DNA from: Trichoplusia ni | Lineage: Eukaryota; Arthropoda; Insecta; Lepidoptera; Noctuidae | Assembly: GCF_003590095.1 (NCBI RefSeq) | Contig: NC_039478.1 | Coordinates: forward strand, 8,990,001 to 9,054,000 | Length of the DNA: 64,000 bases | Direction of reading: 5' to 3' | In this document: in pieces, positions 1 to 13,800 of the stretch | Numbering within the stretch: the first letter of the stretch is position 1 | Layout: each line of letters opens with the position of its first letter | The notes under the pieces: generated by a model | The model's database searches: none | The model's input: only the letters and a program-made list of their open reading frames with translations | What the model was told of the DNA's origin: nothing | Position numbers and translations under genes: made by a program

Positions 1-1550
1 ATAAAAATACTTAACTCCCAATAGAAAGCAAGTCTAATAAAATAAAGTAATCCATCAACACCGCTAGTAAATAAAATAAAAATATATCAAAAATACAACA
101 CCCAACCGAAGAGCTTAATTAACCTCCCTGGGTGTAATAGCCCATCCAACAGTCAGGATTAAACTGTCAGGTAACTAGAACAACGACCGTTTACGTGAAA
201 CGGAACGACCGACCACTAATTAGCTCTTCCTTTATTACGATAGTTAAGTAAATTGTTCAAACAAAGCGTTTTGTTTTAACGCGTCATAATTTTTGTGATC
301 AACTCTAATGAAGAGAATTAAGTTGAGGCTGGCACAAATAAAACTTACAAAAAAAAAAACATCGCAAAGTTTAAAATTTGTAAATAGAAAACTTGTGTTT
401 GAGAAAATGGCTTTTATAGCAAATTAATTTGTAAAAATTAATTTATAAATAATTAGAATTCTAAATATACCTTACGACATTAAAATTGGTTGGACACTCA
501 GAAGTTATGGAGGAAACCCATCTTGAAATTCCTAGATAGTAGATACTTAGACACAATTTGTGAGTTGTAAATAATTTCGAAGATTTTGAAAACACCTAGA
601 TGTGTTGCAGGATTCCCCTTTATTCATAACAAGAAAAAATAATGATCATGTTATCTATAGAACCAATCTATAATATCAATACTATCCTAGCAAATATTTC
701 TTTCAAAACCGCCTTAAACGTATTCACCAAAGACCCATCTACGATCAATGGTTTCCAAATACCAGTTTTAATCGTCAAAATAGTATCTGTAATAGTAATG
801 GTACTCTTGCTTCACAGTTACCTTTGTAATGGGTATTTCATGCAGACTTACCGCGACCGAGTGCTTTGACGGCGCCGACGCTTACGTAACACACAGCTTG
901 ATATTCGAGTAACAGTTGTTACTGATTCTAGCTGTTTACTATTAACCTCTAGCCCTAAATTAGCTTGTGAATGCGGTGTGGTTGGTGTTTTTAGGGTTGC
1001 AAGGCGTTAATGCGGAATCTTTTTATAAGGATCTGCTTTATGTCTTTTGTCCGTCCATCCGTCACCCGGGTGATCGCTTTTTTTAAGAGTCATTAATTCA
1101 AAATTCGAGATTTCAAAAATTCGAATATTCAAGATTTCAGCATAAACGGTTCAAGAAACCTTCACAATTGACTTGCAAGACTTTTTGACAGATCACTACA
1201 AACTGCAGTGGTTGAATAAGATACATATTATAGATACTTGACTTGCATGTTCTACATCGCATCGTACCCAGTAAGTACATGATCTTGTATGTATATAATA
1301 TTGAAATTGAAGACACTATTTTTCTAGAGATATAGAAAGGATTGTTTTTAAAAAATAAACCTGTTACAAATCGAAACGTCTCAAATTCGATTACTTTCTT
1401 ACCTTTCAAATATAAATCGACGCATCTGCGTATAAATCAAGTTTGTTTCCACGTTTTCTACGTTATATAAACGATTTCTATTTGTGATAACAATCATGCA
1501 TTTGATATGCACATCTGTGGCCTGCCTCCACATCTTATGGTATTACTGGA

Positions 1551-1601
1551 GCACTTGCGAGAGAGAGATGGCGCTCTATGCTATGTACTCCTCTGTCTCG
1601 C
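1551..1601 (+). repeat. ~50-bp quasi-palindromic repeat, copy 1
   Basis: One of five similar ~50-bp units in the window. This copy carries the GAGAGATGGCGCTCTATG half and ends in CTGTCTCGCTTCCGC. The consensus begins GTGGAAG and ends CTTCCAC, so the ends are inverted repeats of each other. It also contains AGATGGCGCT at 1566-1575, which is like an insect CTCF core. The family identity is unknown to me. Confidence 0.5.
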
Positions 1602-1869
1602 TTCCGCCCACACAATTGTAATGCTTCAAATGGTGTTGTAGGCCATCTGCATGCAATTTGCGAGACGGACGAGTTCACACGTCAAAGTTACTAAAACATT
1701 TGTATGGTAAAATAAATGGATGACAATGTTGCAGTTGTAAATTGTGGGTATGGTATGTAACTTTATTTGGAATGCTGGTTTGACAATGACTGGTACACAT
1801 ATATAATATATCCTGGGACAACTCGCACACGGTTATCTGATCCTAAGCTAAGCAGAGCTTGTGTTATGG

Positions 1870-2055
1870 TAACCAGACAAGTGATAAACGTACTTATATA
1901 TTTCTAAATACATACATCTTATAGATAAATTACACCCAGACACTTAACAAATGATCATGCTCATCACACAACATTTGTCCTGGATGGGAATCGAACCCAT
2001 GACCTCCGGTATAGCAGTCAGGCTCACTAACCACTAGACCAACAGGCCCGTCATA
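1870..2055 (-). repeat. tRNA-derived SINE (family A), copy 1
   Basis: Read on the minus strand, the head at about 1981-2052 is tRNA-like. It has an A box around TGGTCTAGTGGTTAG and a B box GGTTCGATTCC, the internal RNA polymerase III promoter. The body continues to about 1870. A second copy of the same layout lies at 49630-49795, including the shared tail motif ACCAGACAAGTGATAAAC. It is not a functional tRNA: the acceptor ends do not pair and the unit continues well beyond tRNA length. Confidence 0.75.
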
Positions 2056-2134
2056 TTAGCGAACAGTAGCGGATGCGTTTATTTAACATTTGTTTAGATA
2101 CAGCTTCCTTGTTATTAATTATTTTTTAGTTTTT

Positions 2135-2212
2135 ATCTGGATTGCCCGACTAGTTTCGGACCCAACCGGAATCCTTAAACATGAGATGACGCGGCAGGGT
2201 CGCGAGTTGAAC
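2135..2212 (+). repeat. Unnamed interspersed repeat (CCCGACTAGTTTCGG family), copy 1
   Basis: Contains GCCCGACTAGTTTCGGACCC and then GGGTCGCGAGTTGAAC about 40 bases later. The same pair of motifs at the same spacing occurs at 17046-17134 (reverse), 33136-33210 and 41030-41129, with a partial copy at 38599. It has no coding potential. Confidence 0.65.
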
Positions 2213-3434
2213 TTAAATAACTTTACTGTGTTAAAAGATAAATTTTAAGCCAAATATCGATGGCCAATTGATTCTTCAAAATACCTTGAGATACACATAC
2301 AAATGTTAATGTAATATACCTAGGTATATATATTATACATATATATTCCGTAAACTAACTCACATTAACCTGCAAACTATGTTTTGCGAATAGTCTTGTA
2401 GATATTATCTGGACAATTATACCTGTAGTGTATCGTGTTAATGACGCATGCGCAGTGATGCCCACCTCATTACTGACAAGTACTTAGATATATCAAGTTG
2501 GTCATTAAGTTATGAAATAGTATTGCTAGGTAATCTTAAACGGGTTTGTTACATTTTAATGTGTTCCTTAGACACACTCAAAGTATTGAAGTTGTTATAA
2601 AAAAAAAAATATCAAATCCAAATAATTATCAAGGAAACGCTCTTAAATTGGGAAGTGTTCAAAAAAGATTATTTGATAGGCAAATGGATTAGCAGAACCC
2701 TCATGAATATTAGAAACTCAATTTTCAAAATGTCAAACGAAAAAAGCTCAACAAAGTTATCCTCAACAAAAGCTTAAGGGACTGAGATCTTTTTTAATAA
2801 TTTTAACACCTATTTGCTTTTACGTAGATCAAATCTTTAAGAATCAAGATTGTCACAAATGCTTTGCAATTATATATCTTCCAATAAGTTTGCAAAGCAT
2901 GCTCTCTCAAACTATCGCTACAATGGAGTGACTAATCCCGAAACGTTTCGAAACCGTTCGCTCATATTATTTGTAGCCTCATTGACTATTGTAACAGACA
3001 GACTGATGGCCCAGTTCATATATAACTTCTATCTATAACTACAACTTACACAGTTACATAGAAATCTCATCAACAACTCCTGAAATGATTTAATTCGCCT
3101 GAATTAAGACGTCGTCTTGCTGGAGGTTATACTTCAAGCATACGAAAAAAATGATGTAATTTCGTATCTACATCATCACATCACTATTCCCATTACTACC
3201 TTTTTTTTTTAAAAAAAAGTTGTGTAAAAATCTCTAAAAACAAAATTTGTTTTTCGAAATTTTCGTCTGAAAATACCCCGTTTATTAGAATTAATTTTAT
3301 TCAACTCCACGATACTAACCTTCTCATATAAAGAAGGATGAGCATTAAACTATATAAGACTTATTATATCGATCGTCTCCCACAGTGGGTGTCTTCAAAC
3401 TATTAATCACATCATAAAGTAATGTTATTGCGAA

Positions 3435-3485
3435 TGTGGAAAAGAGATGCCACTCGACACCATGTATAACGCTGTCACTCTTCCA
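3435..3485 (+). repeat. ~50-bp quasi-palindromic repeat, copy 2
   Basis: The unit starts GTGGAAAAGAGATGCC and ends CTCTTCCAC, so the two ends can pair. Its middle ATGTATAACGCTGTC matches the copies near 18.1 and 47.05 kb. The surrounding bases also share a GTTATTGCG motif with the 47.1-kb copy, so the repeat may be longer than the palindrome. Confidence 0.5.
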
Positions 3486-5899
3486 CAACTCTTAAAATAT
3501 TACATTGCAGACGTTTTGGTAGGTGGTGGGCTCTCGGACTATTAATCATCTTGGATGCCGTCTAGAAATGAATTTGCACAGCTCCTTGCAGTTCTGACAG
3601 GTTGGATATTGCCTTTTTATATCCATTCGATATTACTCTCGTAGTTGCTTTGAAGGTGCGGATTGAAAAGTGTGATGGGTTTCTTAACACCTTGCTTAAT
3701 CTGGACGTATTTCGAAAAGCTAATAATTCCAGATATTTATTTATTTAAAACTTCTCATGCAAATAAGTACGATGGCGGATTTAATGCAAGATGCATTCTC
3801 TACCAGTCAACCAAGAAGTGGTGCAGAGAAACAAAAAGTAGGTGGCTATAGTTATGCCCATAGATCTTTCCCAATTGGGAACTAGGCTATTTTAATAAAT
3901 CCTATTTTCCATCTGACATCAGTCGAAATGCAGGGTTCCTAAAGTAATATGTCACAACTGCCAGCTTTGCGATTGGAACGCGATCGTTTTTTGTTTCATC
4001 CAAACATGTTTTATTGTAGCTTCATCTAGTTTTGCGAGTTACTTCAAATTAGTACAGCGCACAGCTGACAATTTTATAATACCGGTCCAGTCTACTACAT
4101 TAGAGGTCAATAAATGCGATACAATTTAAAACAAAAGCGAACTGTTTCGCTATAACGTTCCGGATATTAATAACACTTCCTTCCGTTGTCGCGTCATATG
4201 GTGGAACAGACTATCGTATCGTTTTTAAACCCTTTTTATGCATCCGTAATTAATGTTGCATAAATACTATGTATAGATTAGGTACGACAAAAAAGTTTTA
4301 TTAAGCTAGTATATGTTTTTAAAATTAGTGTTCAAGCATAGGGTTCTAGTCACTCGGAAACTAATTAAAAAAAATAGAATTGTGGACAGTTCGGTTTTTG
4401 TTCCATATTTATTTCTCATAAGTTCATAGTTTTAAGGTCTGTTGTGTGCCGTGAGCACCTCCGAGAAATTTAAGTTTCCAGTAATTTTACTTAGGTACTT
4501 AAATATATTTTTTTACTTGTCACAATATCACTAAATTTACCTCTTCATAATACGAGTATAGATCTGTACATATTATTTTCAATTTACTTTATAAATCTCT
4601 CCATTCACGGCTATTAATGAACCCGCGATTCAGTATTTATAAATACACGATTTCCGCGATGTACGTAGTTGTCGATGAATCACACGCGTTATATTGTACG
4701 GGCGTCGTGTTGGCTTGCCCCAAACGTCGGCCAACGCACTATCAAGTTCACGGCCATATTTACCATAAATACGCGCTATTTCTTAATTACGAGTCTACTT
4801 TTTTTCCTTGTTCCGTATTTTTAAACGACCTTTTTTACTAGTGCCTGTAATACCTGTCTTATGTAATGTCAAATTGCTGACAGATGAGTTTTTGACGTTT
4901 ATTATTCTGCATTTTTTTTTAAGTTGTACAATGTTAATGCATTGTAATTCAATAATTAAACGCGTATGCTTGTACAAACATTGGAGCCTAATCCAAGAAG
5001 TTTGGAAAACTCTTGAGGGATGAAGTGAAGCTTGTATTTTTGGATTCCTAAATTTTTAAAACCCCTTCTGAAATTTTCCCCTCTGTGATTCGGGTGTAGT
5101 AGTATTCTACTGGGTACAGGTAAGATTACCAGTAAAAGAAAGGGTTCCTTATTGATTTTTGGAATGTTGAGTGCTTGGTAGTCATTTAGAAGGGTAGATG
5201 GTGCCTTTTATTTCCGCTTCCGATTCTATCCTTTTGATTATTTGCAGCACTTAGTTCGTAATTCACCAAACCACGTTCTATAATTTGATACGTTATCTGT
5301 TCTAGGATCTAAGATCCTAGCTACAAATCAGTTTTGTCCATTAAAAATCGTTTTTTTATTATTCTAATATAACCTTAAATAATTGGCAATACTTTGTCTA
5401 ATCTATGGAGCCCCGTTTGACGTTTTCAACGCGACGTAACTTCGCACAGGCGTAACCACACTACTTAATAATAATTTCCTCAAACCAAAAAAAATCCTCA
5501 AAAAACATACATTATGTATGACTGTGTGAATTAAAACTCCTCGTTCACCTTAATAGAAATACAATTAAAGCATTAAAAACTCAAAACAAACAGTAAAATG
5601 TTCGCCACGCGTGTTATTTGTGCCGCTGTAACTGTACTCAAACAAAGGTAGCACCGAAACTTAGCAATTAAACTGAAGGTATGGTAACGGACTGTTAACA
5701 CTTAAAACTGTTTCTAATTATTTGAATTTAATATTTGTATATTTTTGGAAATGTGACTATTTAGCGTCGAAACAGACTCCTAGCCTACCATTGGTCGTTA
5801 CAAGGTAAAACACTCCATTGTCATGTAGTGTATGACAACAAGAGGTGTGACATGTTCCACAAAGGTCCAGCTTTAGACTAATAAGAGCTTTTTTCTTTG

Positions 5900-6000
5900 G
5901 TATGGCGGGAGAATCCTCATTGACACCCAGTAGTGTGTAGTGTTAGACTCCTATTGTCTAAACCTGAACTTACCTGCATCGTGTCTCCCGCGTTTAGCTT
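5900..6000 (+). repeat. Unnamed interspersed repeat (GACT..TGACTAAACCTGAAC family), copy 1
   Basis: Carries GTGTTAGACTCCTATTGTCT followed by AAACCTGAAC. Related segments lie at 10590-10660, 30189-30300 (reverse), 41461-41585 and 50358-50452 (reverse). The family probably belongs to a non-autonomous transposon. No reading frame is preserved. Confidence 0.5.
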
Positions 6001-6122
6001 ATGTGTGCCAGACTCTACTCGCATCCTAAAAAAACTTCCATCATCTTTAATGCTCACTTAATATCTTTTGTGTACGACATGCAACTTAATCTGTCATAGA
6101 CGATCCGAAGTTTTATTTGTAG

Positions 6123-6161
6123 AACGGTGTAGAGAGCAGTCTCTCGGCCCTCTACACCGTT
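6123..6161. repeat. Perfect 12-bp inverted repeat (stem-loop)
   Basis: The arms 6123-6134 (AACGGTGTAGAG) and 6150-6161 (its exact reverse complement) are separated by 15 bases. This could be the core of a degraded palindromic element. No flanking duplication was recognised. Confidence 0.7.
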
Positions 6162-6603
6162 TAGTGCACCATCTCGCTTCCAGAAATCCAACCTTCTTCC
6201 TTTAGGAGCTGATAGTACCCCCCTGTTTCTGATATACATTGTAAAGATACAGATACGTACGTCTATAGCCCACGCCGCGCGCCGCCTCTATGTCTAATTA
6301 ACATAGTACTTTGCATATGTGGTCGTAAACCGCAGACATTGACCTTCTGGTCTACAAATAGCGTAACATTCACTATCCTATTCATTTTACAAGTAATATT
6401 GTTATGTATAGGTTGGAATTTAGTTAGATCTGCTCGGGTCAGCTGGTCACTTGGTCATAGGGGATTTTGTCAATTAAGATTTTAATTAATAAAGATATTT
6501 TTCATGTAGATCGAAAGTTTTTAAATATTTTTATGTTTTTATAACTGTGGTGCCATTGCGTATAATATAGATTGATATCTTATGCTGCATAGATTTCTAA
6601 GTA

Positions 6604-6720
6604 AGTGGTGGTGGTCACGACTACTCAACACGCCAAACACACTGTGCGCGACATGTCGTGGGTTCGATCCCCGCGAAGGAAAAGAGTTTGTTTGATACAC
6701 GAGTCTTTTTGTGAGTGTGG
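6604..6720 (+). repeat. Degenerate tRNA-derived SINE
   Basis: A B-box-like GGGTTCGATCCCC lies at about 6660-6672, followed by a short body ending near TTTTGTGAGTGTGG. The A-box half is poorly preserved. It resembles the SINE heads at 42.06 and 49.2 kb. Confidence 0.45.
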
Positions 6721-7106
6721 CTTTAAAACGAAAATTAAATTGCTTAGAAGCTTATTGGAAACCGTCTTAACAAAGAACAACACATAGATCCTCGCTCCCA
6801 CGACGCAATGAAAGATTTCGATATCGAACGAAATTAACATCATCAGCAGCAAATACCGCCAAACGAATTCAAAGAGCTTCCTTCATAGGCAGTTGAAATT
6901 GAATTCGTCAGGAATCAGAGATTAAAGTCTTTGGGAGTTAGAATTACTCGTCAGCCGTCAGGAATGGCAGTCGCCGGTTTTTATAATAAGTGAGTTACTT
7001 GGTTTAGGACAAGCCCAGTTCAGGTACAAAAAAATAAGCACAGTACTTAATTAATTTACCAAACATCCAATACAAATAAATTTTGCAAAGCATATTTATA
7101 ATCAAC

Positions 7107-7463
7107 TCGGAGGAGCTCGTGGCTAAGCATAAGTGAATCGATCACAGGTTAAGCTATGCTTGACGCGTTGGTCTGTAGATGGGTGACCATCTTTGTTATA
7201 ACGAGTTCCTCCGTGTTTCGGAAGGCAAGTTAAATTGCGGGTCCCGGCTGTTATTCCTACATCTTTGTCAGTCGTTACAGGTAGTCAGAAGCTTGAAAAA
7301 ATTCTGACAACCAGTCTAACCAAGGGGTATCGTGTTGCCCAGGTAACTGGGTTGAGGCGGTCAGATAGGCAGTCGCTCCTTGTAAAACACTGGTACTTAG
7401 CTGAAACCGGTTAGGCTGGTAGCCGACCCCAACATAGTTGGGAAAAGGCTAGGCCAATGATGA
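7107..7463 (+). repeat. 5S rRNA-derived SINE, near full length
   Basis: The segment 7139-7191 matches the internal promoter region of 5S rRNA: GATCACAGGTTAAGC corresponds to the A-box region and TAGATGGGTGACCATC to the C box. The part 5' of this is diverged. The rest is a non-ribosomal body ending in GTTGGGAAAAGGCTAGGCC and ATGATGA, a tail typical of elements mobilised by a LINE. A reverse copy lies at 45296-45585 and a tail-only copy at 23402-23499. It is not a 5S gene: only the promoter half resembles 5S. Confidence 0.75.
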
Positions 7464-7791
7464 TTTATAATCAACCTCCTTTTAGCTCCACCATATAGTT
7501 ATTAATTTATTTCTTCAAGTACCCATTGCCAGTTCTACAATAGTCAATTATAAACGATCGGACATCGAAGTGTGGTCGTAAATCCACGCGCGCGTAGTAA
7601 AACCTTTATGGTTAACTGTACCGTGTGGTAGGAAGTCAGTTATGATTTTGTGACTTAATATATCCGTAATATTGATGTCTATACTTCATTCTGCCGTTAG
7701 TTTGTGCGGTACCTGCAGTTATGGCAGTAAAGTCGTAAACCGAAGAATAATAGTATGGTTTAAGAAAAAGACGAACTTTGCGTAATCTATA

Positions 7792-8052
7792 TCTATACTA
7801 ATATATAAAGCTGAAGAGTTTGTTTGATTGTTTGTTTGTTTGAACGCGGTAATCTCAGGAACTACTGGTTCAAATTGAAAAAATCTTTCTGTGTTCTATA
7901 GACCATTAATCGAGGAAGGTTTTAGGCTATATAACATCACGCTGCAACTAATAGGAGCGAAGATACAATGGAAAATGTGAGAAAAACAGGGCAGGTATTA
8001 ATCATAACTTATATCTTCTACCCACGGGGACGAAGTCGCGGCCAACAGCTAG
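7792..8052 (+). mobile_element. Helitron-like non-autonomous element, subtype 1, copy 1
   Basis: Starts A|TCTATACTAATATATAAAGC and ends CAGCTAG|T, so it has the 5'-TC and CTRR-3' ends and A/T insertion context of Helitrons. A short GC-rich hairpin (GGGGACGAAGTCGCGG) sits just before the 3' end. Copies with the same two ends are at 32387-32608 (reverse) and 61747-62004. It encodes no protein. The Helitron assignment rests on the ends and hairpin only. Confidence 0.65.
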
Positions 8053-8339
8053 TCAAGGGTTAATTTTTTGTCTGACATATTGTTTGTTGAAAAGCTGAAT
8101 AAAAAAAATCTCCTATCCTTTTTTATAATCAGTCATTTGTTTCCCACTGCCGGACACAAACTTCCCTTTCCTTCTACCGTTTTTCTCGATAACCTAACAG
8201 AGGTCAGTTTTGTTCTAAGAGTCGAGTTCGTCTCAATCTTCTTCTTTTCCTCTTATCCTCCACTAACAAGGGCCTTGACCCAGAACTTAAATATTAGATC
8301 GTCTTAGTTAATGCATGGAATCTTTTTGCTATAAAGTAA

Positions 8340-8558
8340 CTAGCTTATCGCCCGCGGCTTCGCCCGCGTCGAGGTCGGTTATATCGCCTTTCTAAGAGAA
8401 CTCTTCAAAAGTCCGGGATAAAAACTATCCTATGTTCTTTCTCAAGATCAACTTTATCTCTGTACCAAATTTCATTAAAATCAGTTCAGTGGTTTAGACG
8501 TGAAAGCGTAACAGACAGACAGACAGAATTACTTTCGCATGTATAATATTTGTAGGGA
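8340..8558 (-). mobile_element. Helitron-like non-autonomous element, subtype 2, copy 1
   Basis: Reverse-oriented. Its 3' end is CTAG at 8340-8343, preceded on the minus strand by a GC-rich hairpin (CGCGGGCGAAGCCGCGGGCG). The 5' end TCCCTACAAATATTATACAT is at 8558. The body includes a polymorphic-looking GACA repeat. A short forward fragment of the same 5' end follows at 8562-8600. The other full copy is at 56616-56818. Confidence 0.65.
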
Positions 8559-10563
8559 ATAATCCCTACTAATATTATAAATGTTAATATAATGCTAATA
8601 TTATTAGGTAGACAGAGACAGACAGAAAAGACAGTCCTCAACTTATCAGGAGTTTTCAATCTATAGTGCAGTAGATGCCTCGCTATGTAACAAGAGTACT
8701 GGACTGCGGTGTATCACAATAACTTCTTTAATACTTGCCTAAAGCTTACGAAGTACGTTTAGTAAAGCCTCATCGAGGGGTCAAGTATGAAAGGGACGCT
8801 TTTAGGCATGGTCGATCTTACCACACTTTTAAGTTTTCGGTGTCCGACTAGAAATATTATATCCTTAAATCTTACTGGCGCGGTTAAGTCAAACTGTCTT
8901 TGTTTTGAGTATATAATATTCCCTATACGGCTGTTTTCATTTATTTTGGTGTAATTCAAAATCATTTCTTTACAGTGCGAAGAACAGATTCTGAATATTA
9001 TGATTATGATCCTCTTTTTTGTAACTTTTTTGCACTGTACTTATTTTGTTACGTATAAAGCTCATCATAATAAGTTATAAATCTTTTGAACTTATTTTAT
9101 TTCATCAAAACCGCTTTCTTCCACTTTCGCGCTCTTTTTCTAATTTTAAAAAGACGCTTATGTTATACTGTCATAACAGTCATATACCAACTAAATTACG
9201 AACGGAAATCTTAATCTCCATAATTTACTCTATAATCTCTGATTAGCATTAAAAAGCTATCAATCATGACCAAAAATGGTGCCTTTTATTATTAAGGCAA
9301 AGGAACGTCCGTATTCGGCCATACGTTACTCGCAGAATATAAAAGGCAAAGACATGCATCCATTCAGCCGATAGATGACGAAAAATATACCCCCTTAAAT
9401 ATCGGCCATTGGAGACTACTTCCTGTGTTGTGCGACAATCGGGTACGTTGACCGAGACGGACAGACGGACCGTCGGATGTAAATGGACAATCCACCGCAA
9501 ACAATTTAGAAAAAAGAGGTACGAAAATCGACCTTACGCGGACAGAATAAAGGCGATGCTATTATGAAAGACTTAGTAGTGACGTGCGGTTGAGAGTACA
9601 CAGATAAATAACGGTGTCTATAGTTCTTGAATTTGCGTAAAACCGTACGTTTTGGCGAATTATATGGGAGTAAAGTGTCCTTGACTTGCAAAGAATGTTG
9701 TGAGCTTTCACGAACGTGAATAACTTGTGTTTTATGAGAATGCGCGGCCATTAATTTGCTAAATCAGTTCCGGAGAAAGAATTGCTTTTTTTCGTGGAAG
9801 CTTATATGTTTTTACTTAAGGGGATATTTCTTTAAAGAGAAGCTATACTTTTTAGCTTAGAAGAGGAATGAACCCTCGCTTTATCCGTATCCAGTGAATG
9901 AAGAATCGGATTGCAGCTTCCACCAACTATTTCTACTACTCTTTCGAAGTTAGAATTGGCTTTGTGTATTTTCCCTGTATGCCATTTACCGAACAATGGA
10001 GACTAGGCGTTCTCACACTATTACCGCATCATAATTATAGTATTTTCACTCTTGTTAAATGTTCTAATTATCGCAGGTATAGTAAATGTGAGGAAACAAA
10101 GATTTCATTGCTTTGAACGTCGTTATATAAGGATGTTAAAAATTGAATGTATATTCTGGTGATGAAGAAAAATGTTTGATGTGGCAGTCAACAGTCAGTT
10201 TTACACAGAAACATGCATTTAGACCAATATATCTGAATAGTTTCATCAATTCGATTTATTGGTAAATAGTAAAACATAATAAGGATAAAATGTTACACCT
10301 CCAAGGTCACAGTACTCGGCGGATATTAATATATACTTAACTATTAATGGTAACCAAATTAGTCCATTTCTGTCGCAATATATCTGTTTGCAATAATTAG
10401 TGAATAATTCCCAGTGAGCGATATAAGCGTATCAAAGTCCCATACTAAAAAAGGTTTTACTTCTAGTAGGCCTAAAAAGGCAATTTAGAATTGTTAGTTG
10501 TTACACATCTAATGAATGAGTGCATGATGGATTAAGGCTGACCCTGACCTGGGTTCTATGGTT

Positions 10564-10868
10564 CTATACCTTATTTTTTGAATGAGAAATCATCAAATGA
10601 TTCCTTCGGCTTGGGGTTGAGCGAACGGGAGTGTGAGACTTACTGACTATAACCCACCCAATACCCATATTCATTCTTTTGCCATTCGTGTACCGAGGCC
10701 GCGGTAGCGCTTTCGGACAACACCGCTGCCGCAACAGATGAAATATGTTGCTGTGGGTTAGTTTTGGAAAAACGTTAGCCCAGATCCACAAGTTAGGAAG
10801 CATATTTAATTTTAATATTAGGGTTACTTGTTCGGAAAGAAAAGCGAGGTGAATAAAGCGGGCACAGC
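10564..10868 (+). mobile_element. Probable non-autonomous repeat with CTAG end
   Basis: Contains GAGTGTGAGACTTACTGACTA, related to the family near 41.5 kb, then a GC-rich stretch around CCGCGGTAGCGC. It ends GCGGGCACAGCTAG|T, like the Helitron-like elements. The 5' boundary is uncertain. The open frame running through it on the minus strand is not a gene. Confidence 0.4.
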
Positions 10869-13800
10869 TAGTTCATATACATTCAATAATATGTGGGTCT
10901 TTATTTAACTATGAAAGTGGAACAACGTTTCATCATGAGAGAGAGAGATATGAATGTTCATTTGTTAACACGAAATGAATAACTGAACATTGTCTGGCAA
11001 TATTCCACTTGGATCGCACTCTGTTGATCAATCTAGGCTTATGTTAAACCTGTTAGTCGATTATTATTTCAACTATTTATTCTATACATGCTATACCCAG
11101 AAGAGCCAAGGGAGTATCATATTTTTTGGAACATAGAAAAATAAGAATTGTTCAGTAAAGAGAGGGAGAAAAGAGCGCTGTCCCTGTCGATAAACTGATA
11201 CACAGTTTAGTGAGTTTAATTTCTGAATAGATGATTTCATTATTATTATTTACTATTTTTTCTAGCCCGCTATGTCCCACATTATTCATTAAAGCTAAAA
11301 AAATACTCTTGTAGGATCACTTCGTTGATCTCTCAGTTCGTCTGTCTGTCTCTGGCTCAGAAGTCGCCGTGCTACCCAAATTGGTAATATTGAAATCCAA
11401 ATGCTCTTCCAAATTTTCCTCCCCACTTCCTGTAATAACCTCTATCACTGTGATTGTATTATCAGAGTTGTATCAACTGGTGTACTGATACACACTTAAA
11501 TTAGAATATTTATTCGAAGTACCTTTTTCTACTAGGTTACCTAGAAGCATCAGCTTACAGCGTGGATGCGCCGCCTGGTTACCCGGCATGCGGCAACCGC
11601 TCCGACACATCGATACTTCCTACTTCTGTCTAACATGAAGATTTATTACTCACTTGCTATGTTATGTAGGGCAACTGATGCTAATATTCTTTGGAAAATA
11701 ATATGTCTGTATTGGAAGTAAGTATGACAAAAGTAAATGAAGTAGGTAAGTATCGGTCCAATACTACGGTTTGATAAATAATAAAAAGGCTATTTTCCTC
11801 TAAAAGCATATGCGGAAAGGCTGATGGTAGTAATGCGTTTTCTATTACCGCCTCTATTTACCCCATTTTGCTCAATACTGTATGTTTTGTAGAAATTGTT
11901 TTAAAAATTAAAAAGCCTGTTACGGGAAAGAGGCTGCGAAGCTCATAAAAACCAATTTGTCTTGAATTACTCCTACGCCTTCAAAAACTCGGTTTTGTGT
12001 GGCCCTTTTATTGGAACAAGAAATATTCTCAATAGTGTTAATTATAAAAGCCTGCATAACAAAATAAACACTCACTATTTACTTTCCTTCATCTCCGATG
12101 TACTGATTAATTGACATCTCTTTGTAAAGCCGATTCATTCAAGTGCCATGTTTTGCCCCACGCGTACAAGTTATGCGGTTGTCTTACACTTCCTAGTTTT
12201 GTTTGACTTGCCAGTTGTCAATGGTGGCGTGAGAGAAATGCTCGAAGATTATATGTTGTATTTCGTATTGACTGTCAGATTTTTGATTTTGTTAAATACT
12301 TCCTTATAGTTAAAATATGTAGATTAATTTTGGGAACTATGGCCACGAATTTATATGTAATACTTCTATGGCAAAATGAAAAAAAACAAAGTGATTTTCA
12401 ACTGACTTCAGAAAGGTGGATGTCAATTCGTCGGTATTTTTTAAATATTTGTTATCTTAGAACATAGGACTGAGTGAACTGATTTTGTTGACTCTTTTTT
12501 CGTTTAACGTGAGTAGCAAAATGATTATGTGGTAAACTTTAGACCTTGAAAAAGGACAGGCTGCTTTTTGGTGCGGTGATCAACATCCATGCAATGAAAA
12601 TGCACACAAGATATTTTTTTTATTATCATTTTATTTCCATTCAAGATCTGTTTTTAATTTCTTCATAAAACAGTTTTAACCATAATCGCATAATTAACTT
12701 GATGTTTAGCTATAAATAAGGACGTCTCCTATTACAAAACCACTTTTATTAATAAAGTCATTTGTTATAATTATTTTCCTTATGACCTACATACCGAACG
12801 CATACTAATTACATTTACATTTCTAAACAATGCAACACATGTTACATACAAATCTCATCCGTCGCAATGGATAGATAAAACTACAACTTGTTTGTTTTTA
12901 TATCTCATTTGTTTGTATGTCTGTGTGCGTGTATGTGTGTCTTTACGTCCGTTTACATAGTTCTCATCATCCCGTGATGCGTAAGGGTTGGCAGTAGATA
13001 TATTTGATTAGTTTTTAACCAATTTAAAAATAAAGGAGGTTCTTGTTACGTCTTTACATTTTTATGTTTGTAATCTCAGAACATCAGGCTGGGTTAACCG
13101 ATTTCGTTGATTTTTTTTTATAAACAGCTAGTTTCTGTCATTCAATGATATTAACAATTTCATCCAATTGGGCTTAGTACTTTTTGAATATGAAGTCGGT
13201 TGTCTGTTTTCGTTCTTATTTGATTTGTTTTTCTGATTAATCATAGTCGATCGGGGAACTCTAATGTTTGTAACTTTTTCATCTCATTATCATCTTATTA
13301 AGTTCTCTCTAGTTAAAATAATTATGCTCAGACAAATATTTGCTTTTATTGTATTGTCTGCTGAAGTACCTATGTGCAAGTAGTAAGTGCAAGTAGGTAT
13401 AATTATTCTTTCATGAACAATGTCGAAGTCGATGAAGGTCAAAAATATAAATTAAAAATATATGCATTGTAACCAAACAGTTATTATTAAAGATTGTAAA
13501 CGTGAAATTATGATAATAACCACCTAATTAAATTCATTGTTTTAATGGCCGACACTTGTTTTGTTGAGTCAGCCTGTTGTACGAACACGTAATGTCTAGG
13601 GCTGCCAAAACATATGAAATTAATTACTTAACATTACAATAATTATTGAACATTGCTTTTAAATGTAAAACTTTATAAAAAAAATATTCTTGTTAATATT
13701 ACCTATCATTTCACTGTGTAAAATTAGGTATTTTTCATTTATCTCTTGACGTGATTACGACATTTACTCAGACAAATTGGCCAGACACTAATTAATAGAC

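Noticed and set aside
642..869. 75-codon hydrophobic forward frame near the left edge
   Set aside because: The AT-rich sequence gives hydrophobic codons by chance. There is no domain, no Kozak-like context of note and no splice partner.
1981..2052. tRNA gene on the minus strand
   Set aside because: Same reasoning: it is the head of a SINE with a second copy at 49.7 kb.
7141..7195. 5S rRNA gene
   Set aside because: Only the internal promoter half resembles 5S, and the element continues into a SINE body with a LINE-like tail.
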